Positions 34,256 to 46,000 of a stretch of DNA of 64,000 bases are shown piece by piece (position 1 is the stretch's first letter; every line of letters begins with the position of its first letter). The stretch comes from Sorghum bicolor (Eukaryota > Streptophyta > Magnoliopsida > Poales > Poaceae). The stretch is taken from assembly GCF_000003195.3 (NCBI RefSeq), contig NC_012873.2:6471894-6535893 (forward strand), in the 5' to 3' direction. Position numbers and translations under genes: made by a program. The notes below the pieces were generated by a model, which was given only the letters and a program-made list of their open reading frames with translations, made no database searches and was not told the DNA's origin.

Positions 34256-37035
34256 CTACAATCTGTCAAGGGCGTCAATGATGGCCTTGCGAAATGCATC
34301 ATTGTGGAGGAAAAAAGAGGAAACATGGCCGCCTGTTACCCACCGGACTTCTGAGCCTGGCCATGCCTTCTGGAGCTCCATGACTGAATGTCTGGGAATA
34401 TAACCGTCATCCTGTAAAGAGAACATAGCTCCAGATTAGAAGAAGAATGCTCCAGATAAATATGAATGCTGAGTAAGAAATCGAACCCTCTGAAATAAGG
34501 AGGTAATTTAACCAATCTTCAAAAAAAGTACTCAAGTAAACTATCTGCTATCAATGTATGTTTCAATTTCTCAACATTGCTCAAGCAAGCTAAGGTAACC
34601 TGCTGTTTGGTAAAAGACATATTTTGAGTACTCACACCATTTCCTTTTATAAGCTGTAATAGGATTTGATAGTCTTTCAAGATAATCTTTGACCATTAAT
34701 TTCTTAGTGTATAAGCAACTACAAATAAACATCCTACTAAAAGGCATAAACACAAATCTATTGATATATCATGGTGCACTAAACACACATATATTTTGAC
34801 TAACTGATGATCCGAGTTTGTAGTGTTTGACTTTTTTTTCTGTGAAAACTAATACACCCTGCATTTTGAAATGGAAGGAATAGTAAAGTAGGCAGTCACC
34901 TAGTGACATAATCTGATCGTGGTTAGTGGTTACTCTGCCAAAATCATGAAACCAAGTAAAAAGATGAGCAGGAAAACAATTATGTTTTTTGAGATAATAA
35001 ACTGATGTTAAAAGGCCATAAAGCTCGGAGAGCATCACTAACCGTTGCACCAACAAAGATGACCGCCTGTGGGTTCTTTGGGACTGGGAATCGAGTGACA
35101 TCAGTCAAAGACAACACTGACCGCAACCTATCTCTGACTTGTTCGATAGTAATCCCAGTTTTCTGTGCAGCATCTTCTGCCAAAGATGTTACATCTTGAG
35201 TTAATGCTGCAGCATCTTCTCTCAAAACATCCCAAGCTGTGGCGTATTTGTAGACCCCTTCACAGAAAGGTACCACTGCAGAGTGTGGAGCGAGAAATGG
35301 CAGTGTGGCAATTGGTGTAGGATGCAGGGATCCCACCATTGCAGCATGTACTCCACCTGTGACATCAGCAAAGAAACCATTTGAGAAGAATGCACAAGAG
35401 ATCTTGTAAAATAAAACCAGAAAAAATACAATAACAGATGGTTTTGACAAATAGGCTGCTACATGATTTCTAAGAAGCACTTATTCAGTCATCGGGAAAA
35501 CCAGTAATTTTAGCAGTGCTTGAATTTAGGTACTTGAATGTCATGGATTCACAGAAACAAGTGTCTTTGATGGTGCCTCCCCCTCACGCTTGATGGCTTA
35601 TCAGTATTTCAAAGAGGACATGAGATTATGGGGCCTAGCTGGAGCTAGAGACCTTCTGGACTAGTCCAGGGTAGGGTTGTTCCTTGCTCTATTTTGTTTC
35701 AGGTGTATGTTATCCCCCCCCCCCCTCCCCCCCCCCCCCCCCCCCCCCAAGTCTTTTAAGGTCACCCTTTCATATTCCCTTGTGAAATAAGGGGGTTGTG
35801 TTGTATTGCATGGGATCCCTTCCTCCCTCCCTCTCTCATACAAAGATACGCAGACCTCCTGCGTGTTCGGGGGTAAAAAGGAAAACCAGTATTACATACC
35901 CATGCTGAGCCCGCATACGCCCATCTTGCTGTAACCAGCCTCGGTCTGCAGCCAGTACAGGAGACTGCGAGCTTCATCAATTGTGGCTTTCCCTAAAAGT
36001 AACAGGTCACTGACACACTGGAGCTTTGCACCACGCTGCATGCTAGGACGTCGCTGTCCATAATAGGGGCTGTGGTTCATGAGTTATCAGATCTTGGCAA
36101 ACAGTGGATAAAAAATCATACAAAAGAACAAAAGCAAATCTCACCTCTCAAGAACCATAGTTGCAATATTGTTCTTCAGAAGAGGCCCACCGAGCCGAAG
36201 CCTGCGCTCAAATGTGTGATCACCAGTGCCTATAATATTTCAGAAAATGTAGATTGATTCATTACATGCGAGTAAAGGAATATTTTTTATATAAAAAAGA
36301 GGCACAGATTTTGATAAAATGAAAGTATACATTTTTAGGCAAGAACAAGTTTATGATACTGCTTAGGCGTTCGTGAATTAATGATACTTACAGTAAAAAT
36401 GACTAGTAATTGTTCAAGTTTGGCACTTGGAAAGTTGGAAGCAAGAAAATAAAATATCTTGAAGATAAGGAGTTGTCAAAGAGGAATGTTAAAGTTGGCA
36501 GTGCTAGAAAGCCAGCAGACAATACATCCATATAGCATTCCACTAGCAAAAACCTTTTAAAAATGTGAAATGCATACAAGCCAAACAGTCATATCAGAAA
36601 AGGTTTTCATAACCTATGCAGCATTAGGGAACAAATAAAGAAACTACAAAATCATGTACCTGCAAGATGGACCACACATGACATCTTCTCAGGTGTAACA
36701 TTTTTAGGGGTAAGAAAAGCAACTCTTGCATTGTGACTCTCAAGGGGCAATGCGCCAATTAGTCGCTCATCACATGTAGTCCTGAAAACACCTTCTCGCA
36801 GACAAGAACTGTTTGTCTCCCATACTGTTTTCCACATTGGCTGCACAGCAGTTGGTGGCCAGTTTTGGCAACGTGCCTCCGGAAACAACTGCTTCACCAT
36901 CTTTTCTAGCAAATCAAGTTTGGTACCTCCCCATCCTTTTGAGAAAAATGGTGTTCCTAGTTTGGTGCGATGAAGAAGAGTTCCATATATGTGGTCCAGT
37001 ACATAATGCACTAACCCAATATTAACTGATACCAT
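34256..37035 (-). CDS. ABHD18: ABHD18-like (DUF2048) alpha/beta hydrolase
   Basis: Five minus-strand coding exons give 366 residues: 37035-36660, 36229-36145, 36069-35900, 35356-35043 and 34411-34256 (stop TAG). All introns are GT-AG and phases close. The protein follows the plant ABHD18/DUF2048 family from MVSVNIGLVHYVLDHIYG through RTKLGTPFFSKGWGG to the hydrolase core. The nucleophile elbow is GLSMG with Ser209 as the likely nucleophile, the acid is Asp316 or Asp317 in ATDDGYIP, and the base is His344 in TGGHVSSF. No signal peptide or clear membrane segment is seen. The substrate of the plant protein is not known to me. The upstream region to about 39.3 kb, with its GC-rich end, suggests a 5' untranslated exon and intron, but this is not proven. 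Confidence 0.93.
35714..35748. repeat. Poly-C tract in intron 3 of the ABHD18-like gene
   Basis: Twelve C, one T, then 22 C. On the transcribed strand this reads as a G-rich run within the pre-mRNA intron. The length is likely unstable or uncertain. Confidence 0.9.
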
Positions 37036-39474
37036 GTCCAACCACTGGTTAAATAAACCTGATTCTCCAAACCTCCTTTTTATAAATTATAATTACAAGA
37101 CCAAGATATGCCTGCAACACAAAATTAACAAGAATCAAGGTTTAACATACTTTGCGAAATTCAATGCAGAAGGAACACTTAACAGGACAGTCTGCAGCAT
37201 ATCAGTCACAGTCACACAGTGGAGGCTCACACAGTTGTTTTTTGACAATTGTCGACCCAAAACTTTTTTGCAGGTTATATTCAGAGAACAAATTGGCTAC
37301 TTCAATGGGCGCAATTACAACGGGATGAAGCCAATAAGCAGCACATTTTCCAAGTCTGTCAAATGCTAGAGGCAATGGCAATGGATTTTTCTGTGTCCTT
37401 TGTATGGCCTTATAATTTAAGAATTGCATTTTGAGTGTGACATTTGTGTGGTTACAAAATACTGTAATAAGTGGTCTGATTATCTTGGAGACAAGATATG
37501 AAGCCAGATTTATTTCCATTATCTAAAAAAGATAGGGCATAGCAACACAAATTAAGCACTCAACAGATATATAGAGCAGTGAGCTACAAAAGCTGTCCAG
37601 ATTTGGACACAACCAGAAACCATAATAAGAGTAGAGAACTGCTAAGGGACAAAGCCAAACTAGAATGGTCGATTCTGAAATTGGAATGACCAACCAACAC
37701 TTAGTGAAATACAAACTACTGAACCAACCACCAAATATTCCGAGCATTTCTTAAAAGGCAGATGACATGAGCTTTGATACATTTGGTGGCTCAATGTCGT
37801 AGATATAAAGAAGGAAAACATTTCTTTATTTGAAGCATGCTTGCTTGTGTCGACCCATTTCAATTAGACATGACAGTTGCGACCTTATAATTTCAGAATT
37901 GAGTTTTGAGTGAGACATTTGTGTGGTGTAATAAGTGGTCTGATTATCTTGGAGACAAGAGATGAAGCCAGATTTATTTCCATTATCTAAAAAAGATAGG
38001 GCATATCAACACGAATTAAGCACTCAATAGACATATAGAGCGGTGGGCTACAAAAGCTGTCCAGATTTGGATACAACCAGAAAACATAATAAGAGTAGAG
38101 AACTGCTAAGGGACAAAGCCAAACTAGAGTGGTTGGTTCTGAAATTGGAATGACCAACCAACGTTAGTGAAATATAAACTACTGAACCAACCAGAAAATA
38201 TTCCAAACATTTCTTAAAAGGCAGATGACATGGGTTTTGATACATTTGGTGGCTCAATGTCGTAGACATAAAAAAGGAAAACATTTCTTTATTTGAAACA
38301 TGATTGCTTGTGTTGACCCATTTCAACTAGACATGACAGTTGATTCCAAGGAATATCAGAACTAGTGAACTAGTCAAAGCTTGTGTACCACTTCCAGGAG
38401 AGCGAGAATTCTACACTTTCACTTGAGGGCAATTCAGGATAATGTAGCATCATTTCATCTCATGCAGGTACTACAACCACAGTGAGAACAATTTTTGCAC
38501 ATAGGAACGCAACTAATTGAGGTAGATCCAGAACAAATCCGATTAAGCTCGCTAAAAACGTCCGGAAGATGCAATGCAGGTGCTCAGATGTCCTCTTCCC
38601 AGCACGCACATAACATCAACACACGCTGATTTCGAAATTATTGGTTGTCCAGAAGGTCGCACCTTGAGATGAACGCGACGGGGTGCCAGCGACGACGAGA
38701 CGGCAGAAGACCGCCAGCGCACCTCGGCAGCCGGCGGAACACGAATACCAGTCCGACACACTCGGTACCAAACCACCGCGCGCGAAGGGGAGTGGTATAA
38801 GGACAATCCGGGGGGCAAGATCCACGGCGGATACCGCGACAGAACGCGGGTGGTGGGTGGGCGGCGCGACACGAGCAGAAGGACCTCGCCAAGAAACCAA
38901 GAAGACGACGGGTGGGAGCTGGATCGCACGAGCCTGGCTGCACGGTTCGCGTTCTCTCTGTCTGGTCCAGGAGCTCCACGGATTCCTTGTGCACGGCTCA
39001 ACCCGTCAAGGCGTCAACCGAAGAAGAAGAGGAGGAAGAAACCGGTGGGCGACGACCGCGGGGATGGGGAGGTGACGGCGCCGTGGCTTGCTTTCGCTCC
39101 CCGGATCTGATTCGGGGGGCGGATGCTCGATTTCTGCCGTGTGGGCCACCGTGGGGCCCGGGGAGCAGGGACAGGCGGAGTGCGCTGTCCGCAGGGCCGT
39201 TGTCTTTTGGTGGCAACGCCAACGGCGGCCGGGGCCCGGGGGTACGTGGCGGCCGGATAAGGTGGGTCCGATGTCGAGGTGGCGGTGCTAGTCGGAGCTG
39301 AATGGGGCTGATTTGGCCCGGACTTGCAAATTAGACCCAATTTCGTGTTTGCTAGCATTTTAGGGCTGTGGCTGTGGCTCAAGCAACTGCCTGGCGCCGC
39401 GCTAGCTCCACAGAGAGGTGGAGTGAGAAATATATTTGTTTAGGAGTCAACAATCTTTAAAATAAATAAATTAA
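37036..39474. other. Upstream region of the ABHD18-like gene
   Basis: The first 1.5 kb is AT-rich and contains the 470-bp tandem duplication listed below. From about 38,640 to 39,300 it is strongly GC-rich with open frames on both strands but no domain, as expected for a CpG-like promoter and 5' untranslated exon of a minus-strand gene. I do not support a separate protein here. Confidence 0.45.
37406..38342. repeat. Tandem duplication, unit about 465 bp
   Basis: Copy 1 (about 37406-37880) and copy 2 (about 37881-38342) are highly similar. Shared texts in order include GGTCTGATTATCTTGGAGAC, AAAAGCTGTCCAGATTTGGA, AGAACTGCTAAGGGACAAAG and TTGGTGGCTCAATGTCGTAG, ending at GACATGACAGTTG. Copy 1 has a small extra piece near 37455 (TTACAAAATACTG). 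Neither copy is coding. Confidence 0.93.
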
Positions 39475-39743
39475 GGGTCTGTTTAGTTCTCAGAATGTAA
39501 AATATAAAATATTAATTATTTTGGAATGATGAAATATAAAATGCTAAAATTTTTAGAGTTATGTTTAGTTCTATCAAAAATGTAGAATTTATTGCTCTTT
39601 TGAACTTTTTTGGCCTCTTGAGGCCAAAATCCAAAATGAAGAATGGTAACCATTTTACCAAAATTTTTACATAGTGTTTAGTTCCATTATACGAAATAAT
39701 ATACCAAAACCTTTTTTTGGATAGAAGGGAACTAAATACCTCC
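39475..39743. mobile_element. MITE with GTTTAGTTC ends
   Basis: Ends GGTCTGTTTAGTTCTC and GGGAACTAAATACCTCC are imperfect inverted repeats about 269 bp apart, flanked by TAA on both sides. It is related to, but distinct from, the GGCCTTGTTTAG family. Confidence 0.7.
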
Positions 39744-39770
39744 TAAATAACTGGACGGGTTAACGTACCC

Positions 39771-40107
39771 GGCCTCGTTTAGTTTAAGGTGTTTTGGGGC
39801 GTCATATCAGTTGTCATATAGGGTTGTTGCATGGGATCTAAATAAAAAATAAATAAATTATAAAAAATACAGAATCTGTTAATAAACCGCAAGACGAATT
39901 TATTAAGCCTAGTTAATCCATCATTAGTACATGTGTTAGCATAACACTCTATTGTCAAAATTATAGACTAATTAGACTTAAAGATTTATCTCGCAAAGTA
40001 GTCGTAATCTGTGTAATTAGTTAGTTTTTAGTATATATTTAATACTCTATGCATGTTCAAACATTTGATGGCTGTGTAAACTTTTTAGCAAGGAACTAAA
40101 CAAGGTC
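39771..40107. mobile_element. Large Tourist-like MITE
   Basis: The left end is GGCCTCGTTTAGTTTAAG and the right end GGAACTAAACAAGGTC, about 337 bp apart. The interior shows the large-subfamily core CGCAAGACGAATTTATTAAG and TCATTAGTACATGTG. Confidence 0.8.
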
Positions 40108-40168
40108 GCCCCACCGCCGCCCGCCGCCCTGTGGTGGCAAGCTAGGGTTTCGCCACAGCTTCGCGGCC

Positions 40169-40318
40169 ATGGCCATGGCCTTGGAGCTCCAGCGAAACAC
40201 TAGCTCACCGGCGGCGCCACCTTCTTCCCCTTCCCTCGCCCCTACCGTCACTACCTTGGCCATGGTGCCCCTGCCCCTCTACTTGGCCCGGACGCCTCCA
40301 CGTCGCCAGGGCCTCTAA
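40169..40318 (+). CDS. Small open frame, 49 residues, doubtful
   Basis: An ATG in the context GCGGCCATGGCC, preceded by CTAGGGTTTCGCC (a text typical of grass leaders), opens a 49-residue frame ending TAA. The product is Ser/Pro/Leu-rich with no recognised domain. It could be a captured or decayed 5' exon. I rate it as probably not a functional gene. Confidence 0.15.
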   Translation: MAMALELQRNTSSPAAPPSSPSLAPTVTTLAMVPLPLYLARTPPRRQGL

Positions 40319-40429
40319 ACTGCACGCGCGACATCCCCACCGCATGGGCGGTCTTCCTCCCCAAATCGCCTTTCCTTCTAAGGACACTATAATTTGGGAA
40401 GAAGAGAGGGAAAGCTTGCTGAAACCCTA

Positions 40430-40503
40430 ATGTGGAGGAGGAGGAGGAGGAGGAGGAAGAGGAGGAGGAGGAGGATAAGAAGAAGAAGGAGGAGGAGGAG
40501 GAG
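40430..40503. repeat. GGA/GAA microsatellite
   Basis: About 74 bp of nearly uninterrupted GGA and GAA triplets on the plus strand, followed by an AG dinucleotide run near 40628-40644. Confidence 0.9.
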
Positions 40504-42023
40504 GCCTACCTCAGCGGATCCGCCATAGCCAGCGAGCTCAACGCGGGTGGGGCGCGAGCACGGGCATGAGGAGGCGGTGGGGTGTGAGCGAGAGAGGACA
40601 CCACCGGGAGGAGCTCGCCGGTCACCGGAGAGAGAGAGAGAGAGGGCGTGCAAGTAGAGAGAGAGAAACCAACATGGACGTGCAGGTGAGTGATGAAGGA
40701 AGTGTGCACGTGTCTAGACTTCTTTACCGTCATGCGTAAAGAAGTCATTAACTTAATGAAACTTTAATAATTTTAATAATAACTATATGGACTTATGTCT
40801 CGCCCTCTCCCTCCCTCGTGGATGACCACTATTCAAATAGGCATTTTATACAAAAATGATGCAGGAGGGTCTGTGCAACGTGATGGTTCTTTAACTTTAA
40901 CAGAAACATTTATCCACATGGCCTTGGTACGATGAATTGTTATAGTCCATCATTTTCTCACTTTTTGTTTTTATTTTGGTTTGTATGATAAAAAAAGTTG
41001 AGCCATTACTAGTTGTACTATTTTGTTCGTCATAAGCTAATATTTAGTACTCTCTAGTCAAGATTATAAGTCGTTTTTTTAGATTGAAGATTATAAATCG
41101 TTAATATATATCTAAATACAGAGCAAAAGTCATGTATGGTTCTCCTGGATATGTATGGTTCTGCCACAGCTTAGAGACAACTTCAGGGATATGTATGGTT
41201 CGCTCCAGCCACATGACGTTACAAGCATGAGTATTTCCTTCGGCAGAGGATGTCAGGAGACGTATTCTTATCTCTATCAACCAATGTTTACTATAAATTG
41301 AGATTCTAGAATCATGATGATCAATCCTTTTTTTTCTTTTTTTCAACCGCTATATATTAGTTGTGTAGCTTTCTTTCTTCTCATTGAATATCTGTCTACA
41401 CAAATAATTCTTATGAGGGGTTTGCTACTTGATTGCTTTATCAACATCACGGTCACCTCTTCCCGATCCAAGGAAACACATCTAATAGGCCTACGGAGCT
41501 AGCCTAATGCATGGCAGTAGCGAAGGTAGAGGATATTAAAAATGGTGAACTTTGCTTATGAGTGTATAGACTTTTGTCATAGAAGGGTACATATATAGTA
41601 AAAATTTGATCATTATAATTGTCTTTTGAAATTTTAGGGACACCCCCTAGTCACACTATAGCTTCGCCCCTAGTGTATCATATTGATCATTCCACGACAA
41701 TATTTTCTCCATCATATCGGATAATAACCACACGCCACAAACAAAATAATGCTAGGAGATATACTCATCATCATAATAAACATCACCTCATATAGAATAG
41801 AATGGTTTCTCAAACCAGACTCCCCTTTTAACCATGACCGATCTATTTGTCAGTCTTCAGATTGGCAAACCAGAGTAGGTACAAGCTGCCACGGTCTAAT
41901 CTTTCTGAATGTGAGTAACATCGTGCACACTGTAACGGTGGCACACGACAATCGGTCAGTGCATTCCTAGTGTCGTCGATCAATCTGAGGAATGCGTGCA
42001 TAGATGGATGCACCTGCCTCTGA

Positions 42024-42128
42024 ACATCCAGCAGATAAGGAAAACGGGGAAACAGGATCAGTCAGAGATGCCATGCATCCAACAGATAAGGAAAACGGGG
42101 AAACAGGATCGGTTAGATGCCATGCATG
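42024..42128. repeat. Tandem duplication, unit about 52 bp
   Basis: The text CAGATAAGGAAAACGGGGAA with its continuation to GATGCCATGCATCC occurs at about 42031 and again at about 42083 with few differences. A short CATGC array follows at about 42165-42190. Confidence 0.85.
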
Positions 42129-42712
42129 TCCAGCAAGCAAAGCGAACCAGAGCCGGCAAATGGATGGACATGCCATGCCATGCCATGTCCTGCAAACGGC
42201 AGCAGCGTGCCGAGATCAGAAAGACGGCGATCGGCGGCGCACGACCTTGCCTTGCCGCAAGTGGCCTCTGGGTTCAGCTCAGGTCATTCTGGTGATCCAC
42301 GATTCCATCCATCATTCCATGCACAGAACAGAACGGCCGGCCCAGGTTGGTTGTAGCCTGACGCATCCGCTCTCCCGCGGCTTCCGTTGCGAGCCCCCGG
42401 CAAGTGGCCATCGTTATACTTCGTCAGTGTAGGATCGCTCGCTCGCTCGCCACCTCGCCGAGTAGAGGAGCAACCGGAAGAGGGAGAGGGAAGGCCTGTG
42501 TGGCGTGCGACGTGACGCGGACGCGCCACTCGCCGCCGTCGCCGTCGGCGTCGCGGCGGTGGCGTGCAAGCAAACAAGCGTCGAGCGGTGGCCAAGCCAA
42601 TGATGGATTGGAACGGGCAGCCAGATTGAGGAGGAGGACCCCTGATGATGGGCATCCGCACTCCGCATTCGGCTTGCCGCTCTTGGGGGTCCAAGAATCC
42701 CCTATAAATCCG

Positions 42713-42719
42713 TCCGCTC
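42713..42719 (+). promoter_or_regulatory. Probable TATA box of the GH127 gene
   Basis: TATAAAT occurs in the context CCCCTATAAATCCG, 352 bp before the start codon. Initiation would be expected near 42745, leaving a leader of about 325 nt that may contain an intron. Confidence 0.55.
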
Positions 42720-43070
42720 TCCCCGATGAGGGGGGGAAAAAATTACCCGGCACAAGTGTCAGTTGTTCAGTACTTGGTAGTCCGTAGTCGGTCCACTTCA
42801 TCTATCACTATCAGCTTGCGAGGAGAGGAAAAAAGGTCGTCTTCTCCAATCTTTGGCTGTCTTGCCAATGGCTTTCCGGGCAATCCTTGGCTGACTCGAC
42901 GGTCGTTTGATGCGTTGTCGCCATTTCTTGATGCTTCTCCTCTTCGCGCCTGTCATCAGGTATTAAAGGTCTGGGGGTGTTGGAGGCTTTCGCTAATGCG
43001 GTGGGTGTGCATCGACTGAGGAGTGGGTGGTGGTACTGGGTACTGAGCGGTTCTTGCAAGAAAGGGGGTC

Positions 43071-46000
43071 ATGGCGCGAGCGCCGAGCGTGCCGGCAGCG
43101 ACGGCCGTGGGGATCGTGGTGCTGCTGACCGCCGCCGCCGCCGCCGCCTTCCGCGGCGCGGAAGGGAAATCGTGCACGAACGCGTTCCCGGGATTGACCT
43201 CGTCGCACACGGAGCGCGCGGCGGCGCAGCTGCAGCGGGGGCCACCGGCGACGGCGCTCCAGCCCGTCGTTCACCGCCACGGCCACGACCACGACCACGG
43301 GCACGAGCAGCACCTCACCCCGACCGACGAGTCCACCTGGATGTCGCTCATGCCGCGGCGAGCGCTGCGGCGCGAGGAGGCGTTCGACTGGCTCATGCTC
43401 TACCGCAAGCTCCGGGGAGCCACCGCCGGCGGCGCGCCGCGCCGGCCCGGGGTTGCGGCGGGGACGTTCCTCTCCGATGCGTCCCTGCACGACGTGCGGC
43501 TGGAGCCGGGCAGCCTGTACTGGCGAGCCCAGCAGACCAACCTGGAGTACCTGCTCCTCCTGGACGTCGACCGCCTCGTCTGGAGCTTCCGCAAGCAGGC
43601 CGGCCTGACGGCGCCGGGGACTCCCTATGGCGGGTGGGAGGGCCCTGACGTCGAGCTCCGGGGACACTTTGTTGGTACGCTGCCGGATCTCAGTTTGGCT
43701 TCAATTTTGGAGCATTTGTCCAGAACAGCTGCGCAGCTAGACTGAATGTCAGTGTCTTGCTGTTGTTCTTCTCAGGGCATTACCTGAGTGCTACTGCAAA
43801 GATGTGGGCTAGCACACACAATGATACTCTGAATGCAAAAATGTCATCGGTCATCGACGCGCTCTCCGATTGCCAGAAGAAGATGGGCACAGGGTACCTG
43901 TCGGCCTTCCCGACGGAGTTCTTCGATAGGGTTGAGGCCATCAAGCCTGTCTGGGCTCCTTACTACACAATCCACAAGGTGAAAACTTGTCAAAGGCTGT
44001 TTCCGTTTCGACTTCTTGATTAATATGTAAATGTTGTCACCGGTTGAGTGAGTCTAATTTCTGGTTTGCAGATTATGCAAGGCCTTCTTGATCAGTACAC
44101 AGTGGCTGGGAATTCCAAGGCTCTTGACATGGTGGTAAACATGGCTAATTATTTCAGTGACCGTGTGAAGAATGTCATACAGAAATATAGCATTGAGAGG
44201 CACTGGGAATCTCTCAATGAGGAGACTGGTGGGATGAATGATGTGCTCTATCAGCTCTACACGATAACGGTGATTTGCTATTTGTTACAAACTTAGAATT
44301 GTAGCATAGGTTAATACAGTTATGTCTAGCTCATACTCTTCCTTTCTATTAATTGGCCAGAATGATCTGAAGCATTTGACACTAGCTCATCTCTTCGATA
44401 AGCCATGCTTTCTTGGGCTGCTTGCAGTTCAGGTATGCTGAACACTGATCTGGTTTCCTAATTGTGAATCTTCAGCTATTTGGTGATAGATATGGATTAT
44501 TTATGTCTAATTTACAATAAATGTCTAAAATAGAACTTAACCAGTTTTCATCTTTAACTATGTTAAGACCTGTGATTGCTAACTTCAATCTAATCCTTTT
44601 ATCACCTGGTGACCACTACAGTACTACATGTACATCAAGCACATTTTTAATTATGCCACCACCCAGCTGCTATTATCATGGAAACTGAACCTGGGTTCCT
44701 AGTACTGGGCTTTATTTTTTATATTTTTTGAACGCAATAGTACTGGGCTTTATCAATGGATTAAAACTACTGTTCCTCTTGAAGGATTTTCATTTGACTG
44801 AACAGCCTTTGTGTGTGTATGTGTTTCATTTCAGGCTGACAGTATTTCCGGCTTCCATTCCAACACACACATTCCAGTTGTCATCGGTGCGCAAATGAGG
44901 TATGAAGTTACTGGAGATCCTCTTTACAAGGTAAAATTCAATTATATCTTATTACTAGAGTTTGAGTATTCCATTTTCACAGACAGTTAATGTTCTTATC
45001 AGTTTTGATTATGATGCCAGTCACTTTTCATAAGGGGGAACAGGTGGACTATTTTACTTTCTTCCCTTAGAAGTATACTTGTTAGCTTAAGAAAAATCAA
45101 AGATATGCATCACTTGCTGCTATTAGTAAACTTTTGCATGTCTACGACTCTGCATCTGAAGAAGTACCAACTTGTCTTCTTTTTCTCATTGGGTCTGTGC
45201 CATTTGGGTGAAGCTGACCATAAGCCTCATTTTGAAACAGCAAATTGCATCATTCTTTATGGATACAATAAATTCTTCCCATAGCTATGCAACTGGTGGC
45301 ACATCTGCTGGTGAATTCTGGTATAGCTTCTAGGTGCCTGATTTACTGATGTCCATAGTATATACACAACTACGTTTCAGAAAGCACTTATGCTCTTAAC
45401 TGGTTTTCAGGACCGATCCAAAGCATTTAGCTGGGACTCTGAGTACTGAGAATGAGGAATCTTGCACCACCTACAACATGCTTAAGGTTGACAATCATCA
45501 AACCACCTAATACATATATGCCCTTGTTTAGATATGTGTCATATGCAGCCTATGTGCAGATTTCTCGCAACCTATTCAGATGGACAAAGGAAATAGCATA
45601 TGCAGATTACTACGAAAGGGCATTGATAAATGGTGTTTTGAGCATTCAAAGGGGGACAGATCCTGGTGTGATGATTTACATGCTACCACAGGCCCCTGGA
45701 CACTCTAAGGCTGTGAGTTATCATAGTTGGGGAACAAAGTACGATTCATTCTGGTGTTGTTATGGGACAGGTAATATAAAAAATCACCAACATCTATCTG
45801 TGCTGACTTGATGTGATCATTCCACACTAATTTCCGTGCTTGATTTCAGCCAACTGTTCCTCTTATTTTGATTCCATAAGCTGAAGGCAGTGTCTAGCCC
45901 CTTCATTTTTACCTCTTTGCTTTGCGTCTGTAAAAATTGGGGTTGCAATTATTTTTGAGCTTATTGTTTGTTTCAAAATATTATGATTCCCATCTGCAGG

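Larger units (their letters stand above)
40108..43070. other. Intergenic region and GH127 promoter
   Basis: A GC-rich block (40,110-40,720) includes a small open frame and a GGA microsatellite, listed separately. Bases 40,720-42,000 are AT-rich without a visible gene. From about 42,200 the sequence becomes GC-rich and leads into the GH127 promoter and leader. Confidence 0.45.

Noticed and set aside
37406..38342. CRISPR-like or satellite array
   Set aside because: There are only two large adjacent copies and no short regular spacers; it is a simple tandem duplication in a plant genome.
38552..39301. Several open frames of 120-150 residues on both strands
   Set aside because: They fall in a GC-rich block upstream of the ABHD18-like gene, overlap one another on both strands and carry no domain; promoter or leader sequence is more likely.
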